Assembly (NCBI GenBank): GCA_032158295.1
Contig: CM063243.1
Span: 5,154,948 to 5,218,947, forward strand
Direction: 5' to 3'
From: Pycnopodia helianthoides
Taxonomy: Eukaryota > Echinodermata > Asteroidea > Forcipulatida > Asteriidae
DNA length: 64,000 bases
Shown: one piece after another, positions 14,801 to 24,655 of the stretch
Layout: the number at the start of each line of letters is the position of its first letter
Position numbering within the stretch: position 1 is the stretch's first letter
Made by a program: the position numbers and the translations under genes
The notes under the pieces: model-generated
What the model was told of the DNA's origin: nothing
What the model saw: only the letters and a program-made list of their open reading frames with translations
Databases searched by the model: none

Positions 14801-17800
14801 ACTGCATCCTCAATAAATTATTTTGAATATTTTCTTCAATTATCTGGCAATGTGTCCTTCCTTTAAAGATGCTATACAGGAGTGGTTCGGATAAAACACA
14901 TGATTTAATTTTAGTCTTACTGATTATGAAATTCATACTAGAACCATTTTTTTTAATGTGAAATATTTCCCCCCTGAAATGGAGTCATATTCGACAAAAC
15001 TGTATCTGAAAACATGAAGAAAAAAAAAACCCGCAACGGCTGCTTTCCATTGTTACAACCAAAATTGAGGACAACGTGCTTACATGCTGAACATTGTGCA
15101 TGTTTTTCTCTACATGTATTTCTCTTGACTCACACAGCCGATTAAGCCCAATTTTTCACAGGGGTTTGTTATTCCATGGTTGATCACACAAGACATGAAC
15201 ACTGTCTGCGACTATTATTTTAGTCAGCTCTATACCAATCACGTACAACACCTTTAACTGCATTTTGTGGGCACTTTGATTAACAATTGCAATTAAACCT
15301 TCTTCAGAAAATTCAGTTTCACAAATGTATTTAGATTAAAATCGTTCATTCAAGCTTATTTTTTAGGAATTTGGTTTCGTCTTTTAAATTTCTGACATGT
15401 AAGTACATCAAACCGAAGGGAAAGAAATTGACAACAAACAACATTATGTGTGCATGCCAATAAAATAGGGGCTCCAAGGTCAAATTCAGTTTTGTGATTT
15501 ACTCATTTTGCACTAGATAGAGTCCCTATGAAAATGAAAATGGGAAATAATTTACAAATCTCTATAACCTCATGTTAAAATAGTGTCAAATGCCACTGTG
15601 TCTGATTTAACCTTCAAGTGCAGTTTTTGTCCCATCTCAAATATACGATCTGTACAATTTCATACGGAGAATTTGCAGTTCATTTCCTGAATTCTGATCA
15701 TATTCAATCAAACGGCATTGCATTTGACCTTTATTATGTGACTGGCGCACGTAATCCTTTTTGTACCGACCCATTTTTGTTTTCGCTGTCCGATGACGTC
15801 ACGATGCAAATGCCGCTCTGGAAGAGTATCAAATAAATTGGTACTTGACACCATTTTAACGTATGAGATTAAAGACTTGCAACGTTTCCCCCCAAATGGG
15901 TGCATCAACAAAAACCTCAATTTGACCTTGGAGCCCCTCTTTAATATAATACTACATGTATGGGAAACCTCTGTCGATGTACATGTATACACACGCATGC
16001 ACACATCTCAGTACAAAATGGTGAATATTTGATGAGCTGCAATTGCTTGAGACAGAACGGTTAAAAAACGTCAGTAAAAATAACAAATCCAACCGAGCTC
16101 GAAAGAGAGTAAGATTTATGAGACAGTGACTATGGCAACATCGGGCTGTGACACTGGAAGAAAAAAACATTCACATTCAAAAAACCATGCCGTGGAAAGA
16201 CAACACCAAACGGGAGGCAAACACACTTGGTGCAAGGTCAAATCGCACATACTTCATGAAGATCTCGAGAGAAACACATCAAAAATGTTAACAAATTAGA
16301 CACACTTGAGTGATTTAAAGGTATAGGCTATTCAATTTTGATTTATTTTGTTGGCATTGTTTGTCAATCATTTAAAACCCCAATAAATGATATTGAATGG
16401 TCAGACAGTTAACTGTGTATCGTGCATTATGTATTCACCACATGATATCATATTGCAGATTGGCATAGTTTACAAATAAAGCATCAAAAATATAGTGGAC
16501 GATATTGAATGGTCAGACAGTAAGAGGGTTGACTGTGTACTAAACACTCACAAAATGGTATCATATTTCATGACGGCATAGTTTATTTTTAATTTAAAAG
16601 CAGTGGATGATGTTTAATGGTCAAACAGTAGAATGGTTAAAGCTGCTACCTAAATGAGGTTGACCTTACACAAGCCAATGCACAGAAATCTCACAATCTT
16701 TCATTTTTCTCCTATGTGGCTCAAAATATAGGGCAAATTATAAAAGCAAAGGGATTGAGAATTTTTCACAATTGGGACTGCTTGAACTTCGTGCGGAAAC
16801 TATTTTAAAAGCAATCAATCCCCGCCCCCTCTCCGGTAAGTTTTGGTTTCTATAGTCTTAGCCACAAGAAACAGAGCCCCCCCCCCCCAATACATTTGGT
16901 AGTACAAGTTCTGGTTCTTGGGTACGTTTTGGTTTCAGTGTTGTGTAGACATGCAACCAGTTCTTTGTGTTCAGTGAAACTACACATTGAGTGCTTTTCC
17001 GGGGTCGTTTCATCAATATGTTGATCTTTATACAAATGATGGTTACAACAATGCTTTTGACGAATGCACAACTTGCATTATTATTGGTATTGCTATTTTA
17101 ACAGACGTCTATCACCTCGTTGAGTCATTAGCACTGACATATTGCAGGTAGTACTTGAGTTTTTGACCTTTGGAATGTCAAGTACAAAAGTATTAATTAC
17201 ACACACTTCACGAATTACCAGTGACAAGGTGATAAGCAAAAAAACACACACACACACACACATCAGAAAGGTGCGCACGTACATGTAGGTAAAAAAAATC
17301 ACAACGAGACCTCACAGTCATGCATGTTATAAAGAAGGTCTGCCTACCGTCATTTGGTCCTAGAGGGGAAGATTGGAAAATTAATAAAAATAAAAACAAT
17401 CTTTGAGTCAAAAATAATGCTCTCCTGCAATAACAAAATATGTTCAACCAATTTTGTAGGGTAGGGTTTTGCTACACACCTTTTGTAGTTACTTTTCAAA
17501 ATGCATTCTTAAAGGAACATTACAGAATTGGTAAGAAAAAAACTTGTAAAATATACTTTTTGATCACAGATTTACATCAAACCTACACGGTCTAATGATG
17601 ATGATAGTAGAAAACATCCCTTGAAATATTTCTGTCTGAAATGCCATATTTGATGAGAAATGAATAAACTAATTTTCCGATTGGAGTTTATCGCTCAGTG
17701 AGCGTTTTATTCATTTGTTGAATCTATATGATTTCATGCAAATGTGTAATCGGTTTTTCACTATTTTCTCGTGACCCAGATGGCCGATCGATCTCAAACT

Positions 17801-19414
17801 TCTACAGGTTTGTCAGTTTATGTATATGGTGGGCTACATAAAGTGCTTACACTGCCAGCAACTGTTTTGTTAGCAAAAACCAATTCTGTAATGCTCCTTT
17901 AATAAATGCCTGAGGGAAATAAGGAAAAATCAAAAATACAATTCAATATGTGTTTCTTTAATTTTACCCTACAATAGTGAATTAATGACTTAGATACTGA
18001 CCCCCTAAATATGGGTCAAAACAGAATATGAAGATGATGTTTTTTTCCTTTAGGAGATGTTGCTTGTAATTTTTTTGAAGAAAAGATTTGAGTGTAACAA
18101 TGAGAGCTAGCAAATATAAGTTTTCAAGTTAAAAAACTATTTATTGTCATAAAAGAAATCCTTGAACAACTGTAATGTTTCCTTGGATCAAAGCAGTTTT
18201 TGTTAAAGTTGAATGACACGATAAGTGTTGGTGTTATAAGAACAAGGTGAGGAGCTTTCAAGGAGCTTTTTAGATCGATAGATTGAAGTGGTTTATTAAA
18301 AAAAAAAAAGGTCTGCGCAGCACAAAGGCCGAGTTACAACAATTCAGTCTCCTGAATACGACTACCACAAGCTGGTCGAAACGTTGATACAAGAACAGCC
18401 CAAACGGCTTTCGCTGAGCCAGCACTCCTCTCAAAGAATTATGTGTTCACACGGTTGCACTCGTAAGATTACAAGAACTAAGCAATTACACCTACCTTTA
18501 CTTCTCGCTCCTTTTATACAAGACGAAAAGGTGTAGTTTTTACAGCCGACCCTAAGTAGGTAGAGTAAAGGTCCCGCTACACTCCCAAACGGTTGCACCA
18601 CCCCGAACATCCATTGCAGTACTGTGTCCGATACATTAATGCCTGCAAACATGCAGAGTAGAGTCAGCAGTGGTGGGACCCAGAAGAATCCCGTTCCAAG
18701 ATACAGACAAGACAATCTCTTCACTAGGAGAGAGTTTTTCCTGACGACACGGGCTTCCATCGGAATCGCAGACACGAGAACGTTCTGCTGCCGGCCGAGA
18801 TGGCAGAACATCACTGCACATAGGAGGAAGAGGGTGAACACGCCAAGCGACTCCAGGACGTAGAGCACAAGGGTGACCTCCCACATTGGCGTATAAAGAT
18901 GATGCAGGGGAAGACATAGTCTGCGGCGGGAGCTACCCTGTCCCAACTCGAAGACATCAACGGGTAGAAACGGCACAATGATGACCACGAGAATGATCAG
19001 AGCTTGACCGAAGGCGATGGCGCGCATCTTCGGCAAGTAGTTCTTCGCACGTTTGAATCGTCTTGGAAACAGAAGCCAGAGAAGCAGGTTGGTCGCCATG
19101 GTCAACATCGCCGAGAGCGACAGCAGCCAAGACGCGATCCCCACATACCCAGAGAAAGAGCAGAGGTGTCTGTATTTCTCATTGTCGCCATCACCCGTCT
19201 CGATGCCGTTGTTCATGGATGCAAAGAGCAAAACGAAGATCGCCGTCAGCAAATTGCACAGCAACAGGTAGTACAGGTAAAATCCGTTCACGCTGTTCTC
19301 CTTTTTCCGCGGCCAGCCCATGACAATGAGCAGCACGTTGACGAAGATTATCATCAAGGCTACCGTCCACATGCCGGCTGCCAGCGAATCGGATAGTTTG
19401 AGTGCAGAAGACAT
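5703..19414 (-). CDS. 7TM receptor fused to a TK/TKL-like pseudokinase (spliced model, 3' end missing)
   Basis: Model joined from 18496-19414, 14370-14593, 12355-12596 and 5703-5895, read on the minus strand. The four pieces total 1578 nt, exactly 526 codons without a stop. Residues 1-306 form a seven-helix receptor; 307 to about 370 a polar Ser-rich linker; about 370-526 the N-lobe and half the C-lobe of a protein kinase fold. All splice sites are GT-AG and the phases agree at every junction (1, 0, 2). Lys401 fits the VAIK lysine, Glu414 the helix-C glutamate, and residues 511-513 read HGL in place of HRD, so phosphotransfer is unlikely. The expected role is plasma-membrane signalling through a scaffold or regulatory kinase domain. 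The DFG segment and C-lobe should follow but were not found between 1 and 5702. The alternative is two adjacent genes whose phases match by chance. Confidence 0.6.
6299..6482. mobile_element. TTAA-flanked MITE, AGGGGCTG family
   Basis: 184-bp element between TTAA copies at 6295-6298 and 6483-6486. Its inverted ends are AGGGGCTGCGTCGTTGTGA and, read inward from the right, AGGGGCTGTGTGTCGTCGTGA. It has no coding capacity. TTAA target duplication suggests piggyBac-type mobilisation. Confidence 0.75.
6918..7025. repeat. (GAA)n microsatellite
   Basis: Purine tract of GAAGAA units with GAC and AAA interruptions, about 108 bp. Confidence 0.95.
7650..7879 (-). mobile_element. tRNA-derived SINE
   Basis: Read on the minus strand from 7879, a Leu/Ser-tRNA-like head has an A box (GTGGCCGAGCGGTTA) and a B box (GGGGTTCGAGTCC, about 7790-7802). 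A conserved body TGTCCTTGAGCAAGATACG follows. The cloverleaf is imperfect and there is a SINE body, so it is a SINE and not a functional tRNA gene. Confidence 0.7.
9090..9260 (-). mobile_element. tRNA-related SINE fragment
   Basis: Minus-strand B box GTGGGTTCAAATCCC (complement at 9183-9197) with a shared body: plus strand CACCGATGTGTG and CGGTGCTTTCCCGAGTC. The same body recurs at 11885-11985. Confidence 0.55.
10323..10918. repeat. Three-copy tandem repeat, about 197 bp
   Basis: AACTTGCCCATTTAACG starts at 10323, 10521 and 10717. Each unit contains a poly-G run, GGCAGGACACAGGGGCAAGG and CCTTGCTGGTTACGACACTG. Copies are close to identical. Confidence 0.9.
11885..11985 (-). mobile_element. 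SINE fragment, same family as 9090-9260
   Basis: Shares CACCGATGTGTG, CAGTGCTTTCCCGAGTC and AAATCCACAG in the same order and spacing as the copy at 9100-9170. The B-box part is lost. Confidence 0.5.
12355..12596 (-). CDS. Exon 3: kinase N-lobe
   Basis: Exon of 242 nt with acceptor ATGTTCAG and donor CAGAG|GTAAAC. It starts in phase 0 and ends two bases into a codon. It encodes residues 382-461 and opens NFGIVEWQAKNG, the rest of a P-loop/beta-2 segment. RGLLKIF (Lys401) corresponds to VAVKIF, and WRNESAILYRLSKLEHHRNI holds the helix-C glutamate (Glu414) and the HxNIV motif before beta-4. The style resembles tyrosine and TKL kinases. GC content and codon use are clearly higher than in the surrounding intron. 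The plus-strand open frames over this interval are shadows. Confidence 0.75.
12597..14369 (-). other. Intron 2 of the 7TM-kinase model
   Basis: A 1.8-kb AT-rich interval with poly-A/T runs. No repeat family or exon was recognised. Flanking exons are both phase 0 at this junction. Confidence 0.45.
14370..14593 (-). CDS. Exon 2: linker and start of kinase fold
   Basis: Exon of 224 nt. The acceptor has an excellent polypyrimidine tract (T-rich run, then CCCCATCTTCAG) and the donor is ATG|GTGAGA. It takes two bases to complete a codon, matching the single base left by the 7TM exon, and ends on a codon boundary. The encoded residues, 307-381, are a polar linker (Ser-rich ATASAESVSSPSQRSS) that leads into VHWVETVPIIGRHMNM. 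The last part aligns with the beta-1/P-loop entry of kinases, with IGR at the position of the first P-loop glycine. The P-loop itself is abnormal, with extra residues before the FG. Confidence 0.65.
15467..15938. mobile_element. Foldback element with long inverted repeats
   Basis: The left end AGGGGCTCCAAGGTCAAATT is matched in reverse complement by AATTTGACCTTGGAGCCCCT at the right end. Similarity between arms continues inward for well over 100 bp (for example GTTAAAATAGTGTCAA against GTTAAAATGGTGTCAA). About 472 bp, no coding capacity. Confidence 0.75.
16380..16640. repeat. Degenerate tandem repeat, about 112 bp unit
   Basis: GATATTGAATGGTCAGACAGT occurs near 16389 and 16500, with a diverged third copy near 16609. 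Each is followed by an ATCATATT / GGCATAGTTTA block. Confidence 0.7.
17513..17898. mobile_element. TTAA-flanked MITE, AGGAACATTACAGAAT family, full length
   Basis: 386 bp between TTAA at 17509-17512 and 17899-17902. Inverted ends are AGGAACATTACAGAATTGGT and ACCAATTCTGTAATGCTCCT (imperfect). The internal sequence includes CGCTCAGTGAGCG. It has the same length as the copy at 56653-57038. Confidence 0.9.
18496..19414 (-). CDS. Exon 1: LGR-like class A 7TM domain
   Basis: Single open exon of 919 nt encoding 306 residues plus one base. The ATG at 19414 lies in a fair Kozak context and has an in-frame TGA 24 nt upstream; a good acceptor (TTATTGCAG) lies at about 19513, so the leader is probably spliced. 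Predicted helices are about 14-34, 42-67, 85-115, 131-153, 177-205, 230-258 and 264-288. Cys85 and Cys167 fit the conserved TM3-ECL2 disulfide. CLPL at 167-170, NSVNGF at 40-45 and the TM6-TM7 layout resemble LGR/relaxin-type receptors, but the long LRR ectodomain is missing. Activation motifs have drifted: TM2 Asp is Asn54, the DRY position reads LLW, and NPxxY reads GPLLY (281-285); FWVP in TM6 is kept. The tail Cys291 and Cys299 could be palmitoylated. The exon ends AAAG|GTAGGT. Confidence 0.85.
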
Positions 19415-21550
19415 GGTTGGTGGTGCTCTCTTTGGTCAGCTTTATAAGGCTTGTTCGCTGTCTGGAATAAGCGTTATTGGAATCCATCCCCATTCTCATC
19501 AAGGTCAGATATCTGCAATAACCAACAAACAAACGGAAATAATCTATTAAAAGTATTGAACTCGTTCACAATAACTACAAATCGATTTTTTATCACACAG
19601 AAATGTCTATGCCAATGTCACTTTAAACAGATAAATCGATATTCTTCCACGTGCACATTTATTGCATTAATTTTTCTCCTTAAAAATACATATCCAACAA
19701 ATTTCAAATCAATTGCCTATCAGATATAATTCCAGCCCTCATCAAAACAAAAGAAAAAAGGAAAACAAATAAATTGCAGGACGATAACTGACAATATTAT
19801 GACAATATATCACATAATTAAAAAATGTAGTTAATAATGTAGTATGGATCTAACCGATATTCTCTCAATTGATATACATCAACATATGATCATAATTAAA
19901 GGCACTGTCCAAAAGAATGTTTATTTATTTATTCCTATCAGGTCGCAAAATGTTCAGTGATGGTGCTACAGACTTGGGCAAACAGACAAACTAAAAAAAA
20001 CACAACAATAAACAACAAGAAAAACCACTCAAAGTATTTGAGTTTACATTTTTTAAAGCAAATTCTCCCAATTACCATTCGACGTGTATATTGTAACCAT
20101 TCTTGAGGTCAATGTTTTAATACCTTGAAAAAACAGCAGCAGCAAACAATACAAAACAAAATTGTATTAATAAATAAATGAATAAACATGTTCACTAGGT
20201 GAAACTACACTTTTAGGTACATTTAACAATAATTTAAAAAACTAATACAAAAACAGCAGTATGCGTAACGTTACAACCATTAATGGAACTTGCAAACTAC
20301 TGCAAAGCTCCAGCACTTAATTTCAAAACAATTTAATTTACAAGTGTCCTCAAGACTGGCGTTGAAACAGGATAAAGTTTGAATAGCACGAATCGGTTAA
20401 TTTACTATAACCTGGCTTAAACCCATCTGATACTGGACAACAAACTATAGATTTAGTATTCGCTAAACAAAATCACAACCCACGACCAGTGACTGTTAAC
20501 TGAAGAGCAACCAACGAGAACCGTGTCAGCGAGTGCGTTGATGGTGTTCACCGGCAACAGGGGCTTCCCCTCTGGTTGATCGGCCCTGCTCATGCTGAAC
20601 GCAACCCACATTTTGAGCAGCAGCCAAACCGCCATTAATGCCAGAGAAACAAGCGTACATAAAAAAAAACAGACATACCGTCATAGTGTTCGTCGCCAAG
20701 CTCGTCCCACCTTCTGCTTGATGTAGTAGACGACAAAAGATTACACCGGGCAACTGAAACACAGTTCAAAAGACAGAGTAAATTATGGAATCCCAACCAC
20801 CGAAGTACATGTATCCTAAACAACCACTGAATATAACCGTTCCTGTCCGCCACCTATGCGGTATGCATAGATTAATGAGCACTCAACCGGCGGTCGAAAC
20901 GGCTATTGCCACTCATGTACGTACATGTACATACACGTAAGCACGTAGGCTGCTATACGCGTCCTGTGTACGCTACGGGTAGGGTGTACACAATTTATTG
21001 TGATGTTTGCAAGCTGCGCACGGCATGGCCACGCGCCATGCACACTTTCATCAATCAATCATCCCTTCGTTTTGGGGTTCAGGTTTTATACTGCGCAGGT
21101 GGGATGGCGTAAGTGTGCTTAGAATATAAAATGAATGACTTATTCGATTATCCGAAAGACAAGGTTAAAGTTTTGGAGGACTGATTGTGTTACGTTACTG
21201 TTGACTTTATTCTGTCGATTTGAAATCCCACGTTAAGTAATAATTTAGGTTGATACACAAATGACACTGCTGTCAGATTCGCCACCATTATTTGAGTTCA
21301 AATTGATTTCAAAATTCAATAGTTCCATAATGTTGCCCACAACTTTGCTCTGTGAAAGGCAAGTGGTGATCAAGAAAATGTAAGATATTCCTTCGGAAAG
21401 TCTGACACGCTACAATCTCTCTGGTCAAGAACTGACCCGGATCCTGGGTCCGGTAGGGCCTGAACCATTTCTGGGTCAATATGACCCAGAGTCTTTGTGA
21501 AAATGGCCCAGGATTAGTCCCAAACTGACTCCTAGTCCGAGTTCAAATCC
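19415..21550. other. Region upstream of the 7TM-kinase model
   Basis: Likely leader and promoter region. A good minus-strand acceptor (TTGTTGGTTATTGCAG) ends at about 19514, so 19415-19513 is probably 5' untranslated exon. A minus-strand open frame from 20635 begins like a signal peptide (MAVWLLLKMWVAFSMSRA) but has no donor giving a phase compatible with the 7TM exon. It is unproven as coding. Confidence 0.35.
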
Positions 21551-21559
21551 GATTTTTAA

Positions 21560-21830
21560 CCAGTCACCGGGTCAGCCTGACCCACAAATGTGTTAGCCTG
21601 ACCCACAAGTGAGTCAGCCTGACCCACAAGTGTGTCAGCCTGACCCACAAGTGTGTTAGCCTGACCCATTAGTGTGTTAGCCTGACCCACAAGTGTGTTA
21701 GCCTGACCCACAATTGTGTTAGCCTGACCCATAAAATGTGTTCGCCTGACCCATAAAATGTGTTCGCCTGACCCATAAAATGTGTTCGCCTGACCCATAA
21801 AATGTGTTCGCCTGACCCACAAATGGGCCA
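21560..21830. repeat. 24-bp minisatellite, CCTGACCCACAAGTGTGTTAG
   Basis: About eleven units of a 24-25 bp repeat with AGCCTGACCCACAAGTG and TTCGCCTGACCCATAAAAT variants. The flanks also carry GACCC motifs. The Gly-Gln-Ala-rich open frame on the minus strand is a by-product. Confidence 0.9.
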
Positions 21831-22434
21831 GGCGCCTAGGACTGGGAATCCGTGTCAATTCTGACCAGGGAGTAAACTTTCAGAATGTATATGCTTTTTG
21901 CTTTACATGGGAACTTTAATCAGTACATAATTCTAATCTGCGAATAATCAGGAGATCAGGAAATATCATTAGCAGTAAACTCTCATTGAAACCCCACCCG
22001 ATGGGACTACAGATGATTGGGGGCGGGGACGGAGGTGGTTCAGAGGGAATAGAGCTCGTTAGACTAAGGGGAGGTGTGAGGTCTATCCCTTCATTTTACT
22101 CGTCGTATAATGGTAACGCAGTCAAGCGTCTGTCGCACGATGGATCACTGCCTGACTTTTCCGTCATCAAAAAAAATATATTGTACATTTTCTGGTGGGC
22201 CTGATGTGTACATCCAGACTGTGTTCTTTCCGAGATCGGGAGTAGGGGGGGGGGGGGCATGCTGTTTCCTTTAAAGTCGTTTTATCGACAAGTTCGATTT
22301 GTTTTTCCTGTGTCGTCCATGAGTAACTGAAAATTTGTTTATCCGTTTTAAAGTCCGAATCACAGTACGTTTTTGTTTGTTGAGATATTAGGTTACTTGT
22401 TTGTTTGTTGTTATATATATAATTTTTTACATAA

Positions 22435-22463
22435 AACTCGTTGTGTCACCCACACAACGAGTT
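22435..22463. repeat. Perfect 12-bp inverted repeat
   Basis: AACTCGTTGTGT at 22435-22446, loop CACCC, ACACAACGAGTT at 22452-22463. It has no T-run or partner gene, and the function is unknown. Confidence 0.7.
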
Positions 22464-22498
22464 GAGTGTGATCGTATTGCTTGTACAACCTATGACCT

Positions 22499-22679
22499 GG
22501 GCCCAATTACATTACAAACCATGGCTTAACAATTGCCTGCTTAGCAGAATGAGCAGAATACAAGTGACAACTTGTACATGTGGTATTGTAGTTTGGCTAG
22601 CAGCCTCACTCCTGTAAGCATGATTTAGTTCTGCTTATCTACTTTTTGTGCTTATAAGTAGCTCTATGAAATTGGGCCC
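22499..22679. mobile_element. MITE with GGGCCCAATT termini
   Basis: 181-bp element. Termini are GGGCCCAATTACAT and ATGAAATTGGGCCC, a 14-bp inverted repeat with one mismatch. There is no coding capacity. I recall similar GGGCCCAATTTCAT termini as common in marine invertebrate genomes. Confidence 0.75.
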
Positions 22680-23339
22680 ATGTTCCAGATAAATCGCTTT
22701 AAGAACGCGTCGTTTGGTTTTCTACCTCTTTTACCTGGTAGTCATGGATTATGCTAGACAAACAAAACAGCCGGCGGATGTTCCGCGACGTGCGAGCGGG
22801 GAAAGTCGGTCACTCGTGCATTTCCAGTTGAACGTTTCCATGGTAACCTCTTTTAGGAGTGCAAGAGGGCGCTAGTGCGCTTCGTGAAATTTTTTTTTTT
22901 TACATTCCGTCTCCACAGAGAGCATGGCGTTAGAAATGCATTGCCAATGTTAGACTGATATGACCGTATTAAACAAGATATGATTGAATTGAGTAGTGTC
23001 TGTAATCGAGGAAATTATTCCCAACTTAAAAAAGAAGAAGAAACATTCTTCTTGGTATAAAAACCAATGAGGTATTATTTCTATAATCCAACGGGAAGTA
23101 TCAAAAAAAGTTTTCGGTGGAATATCCGCCGAGGCACATCATTTTCACATTATTAATATTCTTCAACGAGAAATCACACATTTTATATTCAAAAGAATAG
23201 TTCAAAAACAGTATAGAGCAAAGCGGCTGTTTAGATTTTGTAACACAAAGTACAGGCTGAGCAATTATAATTATAGTGCTGTTAGAGCGTCTTGCACAAA
23301 ATAACGGATAAAGACATTATACTAAACAAGGAGCAACAA

Positions 23340-23600
23340 GGGAAACATGCAAAATGAGGAAGGTGATTTGAATAGACATGTCTCGAGAAGGCGCTCGATA
23401 ATGCCACCTCTCTAATCCTTGCAGGAAGCACACGACAGTTCCACAGGCGCGGAGCAGCAGCTGCAAATGTAGCTGCAACATGTATGGGAATAAAAAGCTC
23501 GGTCAAGACTGAAGGTGAGCAGGATCGATGCCAGTGTACGCCAGATTCGTCAACGATAAGTGAATTAAATTGGCCAGACATATAAAAAAAAGCCTGAGTA
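23340..23600 (-). mobile_element. Non-LTR retrotransposon (LINE) ORF2 C-terminal fragment
   Basis: The minus-strand frame contains AAPRLWNCRVLPARIREVAL followed by SSAFSRHV. This is the usual end of LINE reverse-transcriptase ORFs (pattern APxLWNxLPxxIRxxxSLxxFK). It lacks the RT catalytic part and is a dead 5'-truncated copy. Confidence 0.65.
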
Positions 23601-23760
23601 AGGATAATGCTGTAATTAAGAGTACATGCTTTGAAGGAAATCATCATCAACGTCACCATCAACATCCATTGATCGCGGCCGAGATCAAAGACATTCTGGT
23701 GTAACCGTATTAGCTCCCGTCAGGTCTCCGAAGCTGTGTCAGGTGTCTGTGGAAATTGTG

Positions 23761-23782
23761 GTCACCTCTCTCTCTCTCTCTC
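23761..23782. repeat. (CT)n microsatellite
   Basis: Short run of CTCTCT units. Confidence 0.85.
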
Positions 23783-24021
23783 ACCGGACAGAGTAAGACG
23801 TCAGCTGAAAACTATCTTTTGATTTAAGCAAGAAGCTTGTAGAAAACGGCAAATTTCGGAAATAATAAATATCTTCTTAGATAAACCCCAACGCGTAATA
23901 AAGAAGAAGCCTTGTGTTTTAATCTATTTTAATGAGTGCAAATAAGTAAGCAATGTATACAGGGCTTGACACCATCTCATTGGACCTTCCCCCGGTCCAT
24001 TCGGCTTACTGTCACAATGGC

Positions 24022-24655
24022 CCTGCCCCAAGTCCCTCCTGATTGACACTACTGCCCAGTAGTCCTGACCCCAGTCCCTTCTGTTTGACACTACTGCTCC
24101 AGTAGTCCTGACCCCAGTCCCTTCGGCTTGATACTACTGCTCCAGTACTGAGTCCTGACCCCAGTCCCTTCGGCTTGATACTACTGCCCCAGTAGTCCTG
24201 ACCCCAGTCCCCTCTGTTTGACACTACTGCCCAAGTAGTCCTGACCCCAGTCCCTTCTGTTTGACACTACTGCCCCAGTAAGTCCCGACCCCAGTCCCTT
24301 CTGTTTGACACTACTGCCCCAGTAGTCCCGACCCCAGTCCCTTCTGTTTGACACTACTGCCCAAGTAGTCCTGACCCCAGTCCCTTCTGTTTGACACTAC
24401 TGCCCCAGTAGTCCCGACCCCAGTCCCTTCTGTTTGACACTACTGCCCAAGTAGTCCTGACCCCAGTCCCCTCTGTTTGACACTACTGCCCCAGTAGTCC
24501 TGACCCCAGTCCCTTCTGTTTGACACTACTGCCCAAGTAGTCCTGACCCCAGTCCCCTCTGTTTGACACTACTGCCCCAGTAGTCCCGACCCCAGTCCCT
24601 TCTGTTTGACGCTACTGCCCCAGTAGTTCTGACCCCCAGTCCCTTCGGCAATTAT
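24022..24655. repeat. 44-bp minisatellite
   Basis: About fourteen units of roughly 44 bp built on CCTGACCCCAGTCCCTTCTG and TTTGACACTACTGCCCCAGTAGT. The inner part CTACTG-CCC-CAGTAG is palindromic, so each unit can form a small hairpin. Confidence 0.95.

Larger units (their letters stand above)
14594..18495 (-). other. Intron 1 of the 7TM-kinase model
   Basis: A 3.9-kb interval between the 7TM exon and the linker exon. It holds a TTAA MITE (17513-17898), a foldback element (15467-15938) and a 112-bp tandem repeat (16380-16640). I saw no polyadenylated gene end, no convincing additional exon and no start exon for a separate kinase gene. Confidence 0.5.

Noticed and set aside
18624..19396. Plus-strand open frames over the 7TM exon, and a second minus frame from 19532
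   Set aside because: Shadows of the 7TM coding frame; the minus frame from 19532 is out of frame with the helices.
20453..20635. Minus-strand frame starting like a signal peptide
   Set aside because: Tempting as an N-terminal exon of the 7TM gene, but the sequence before the 7TM ATG has in-frame stops, so it could not join in frame.
21556..21858. Repeat protein frame rich in Gly-Gln-Ala
   Set aside because: Produced by a 24-bp minisatellite whose period is a multiple of three.
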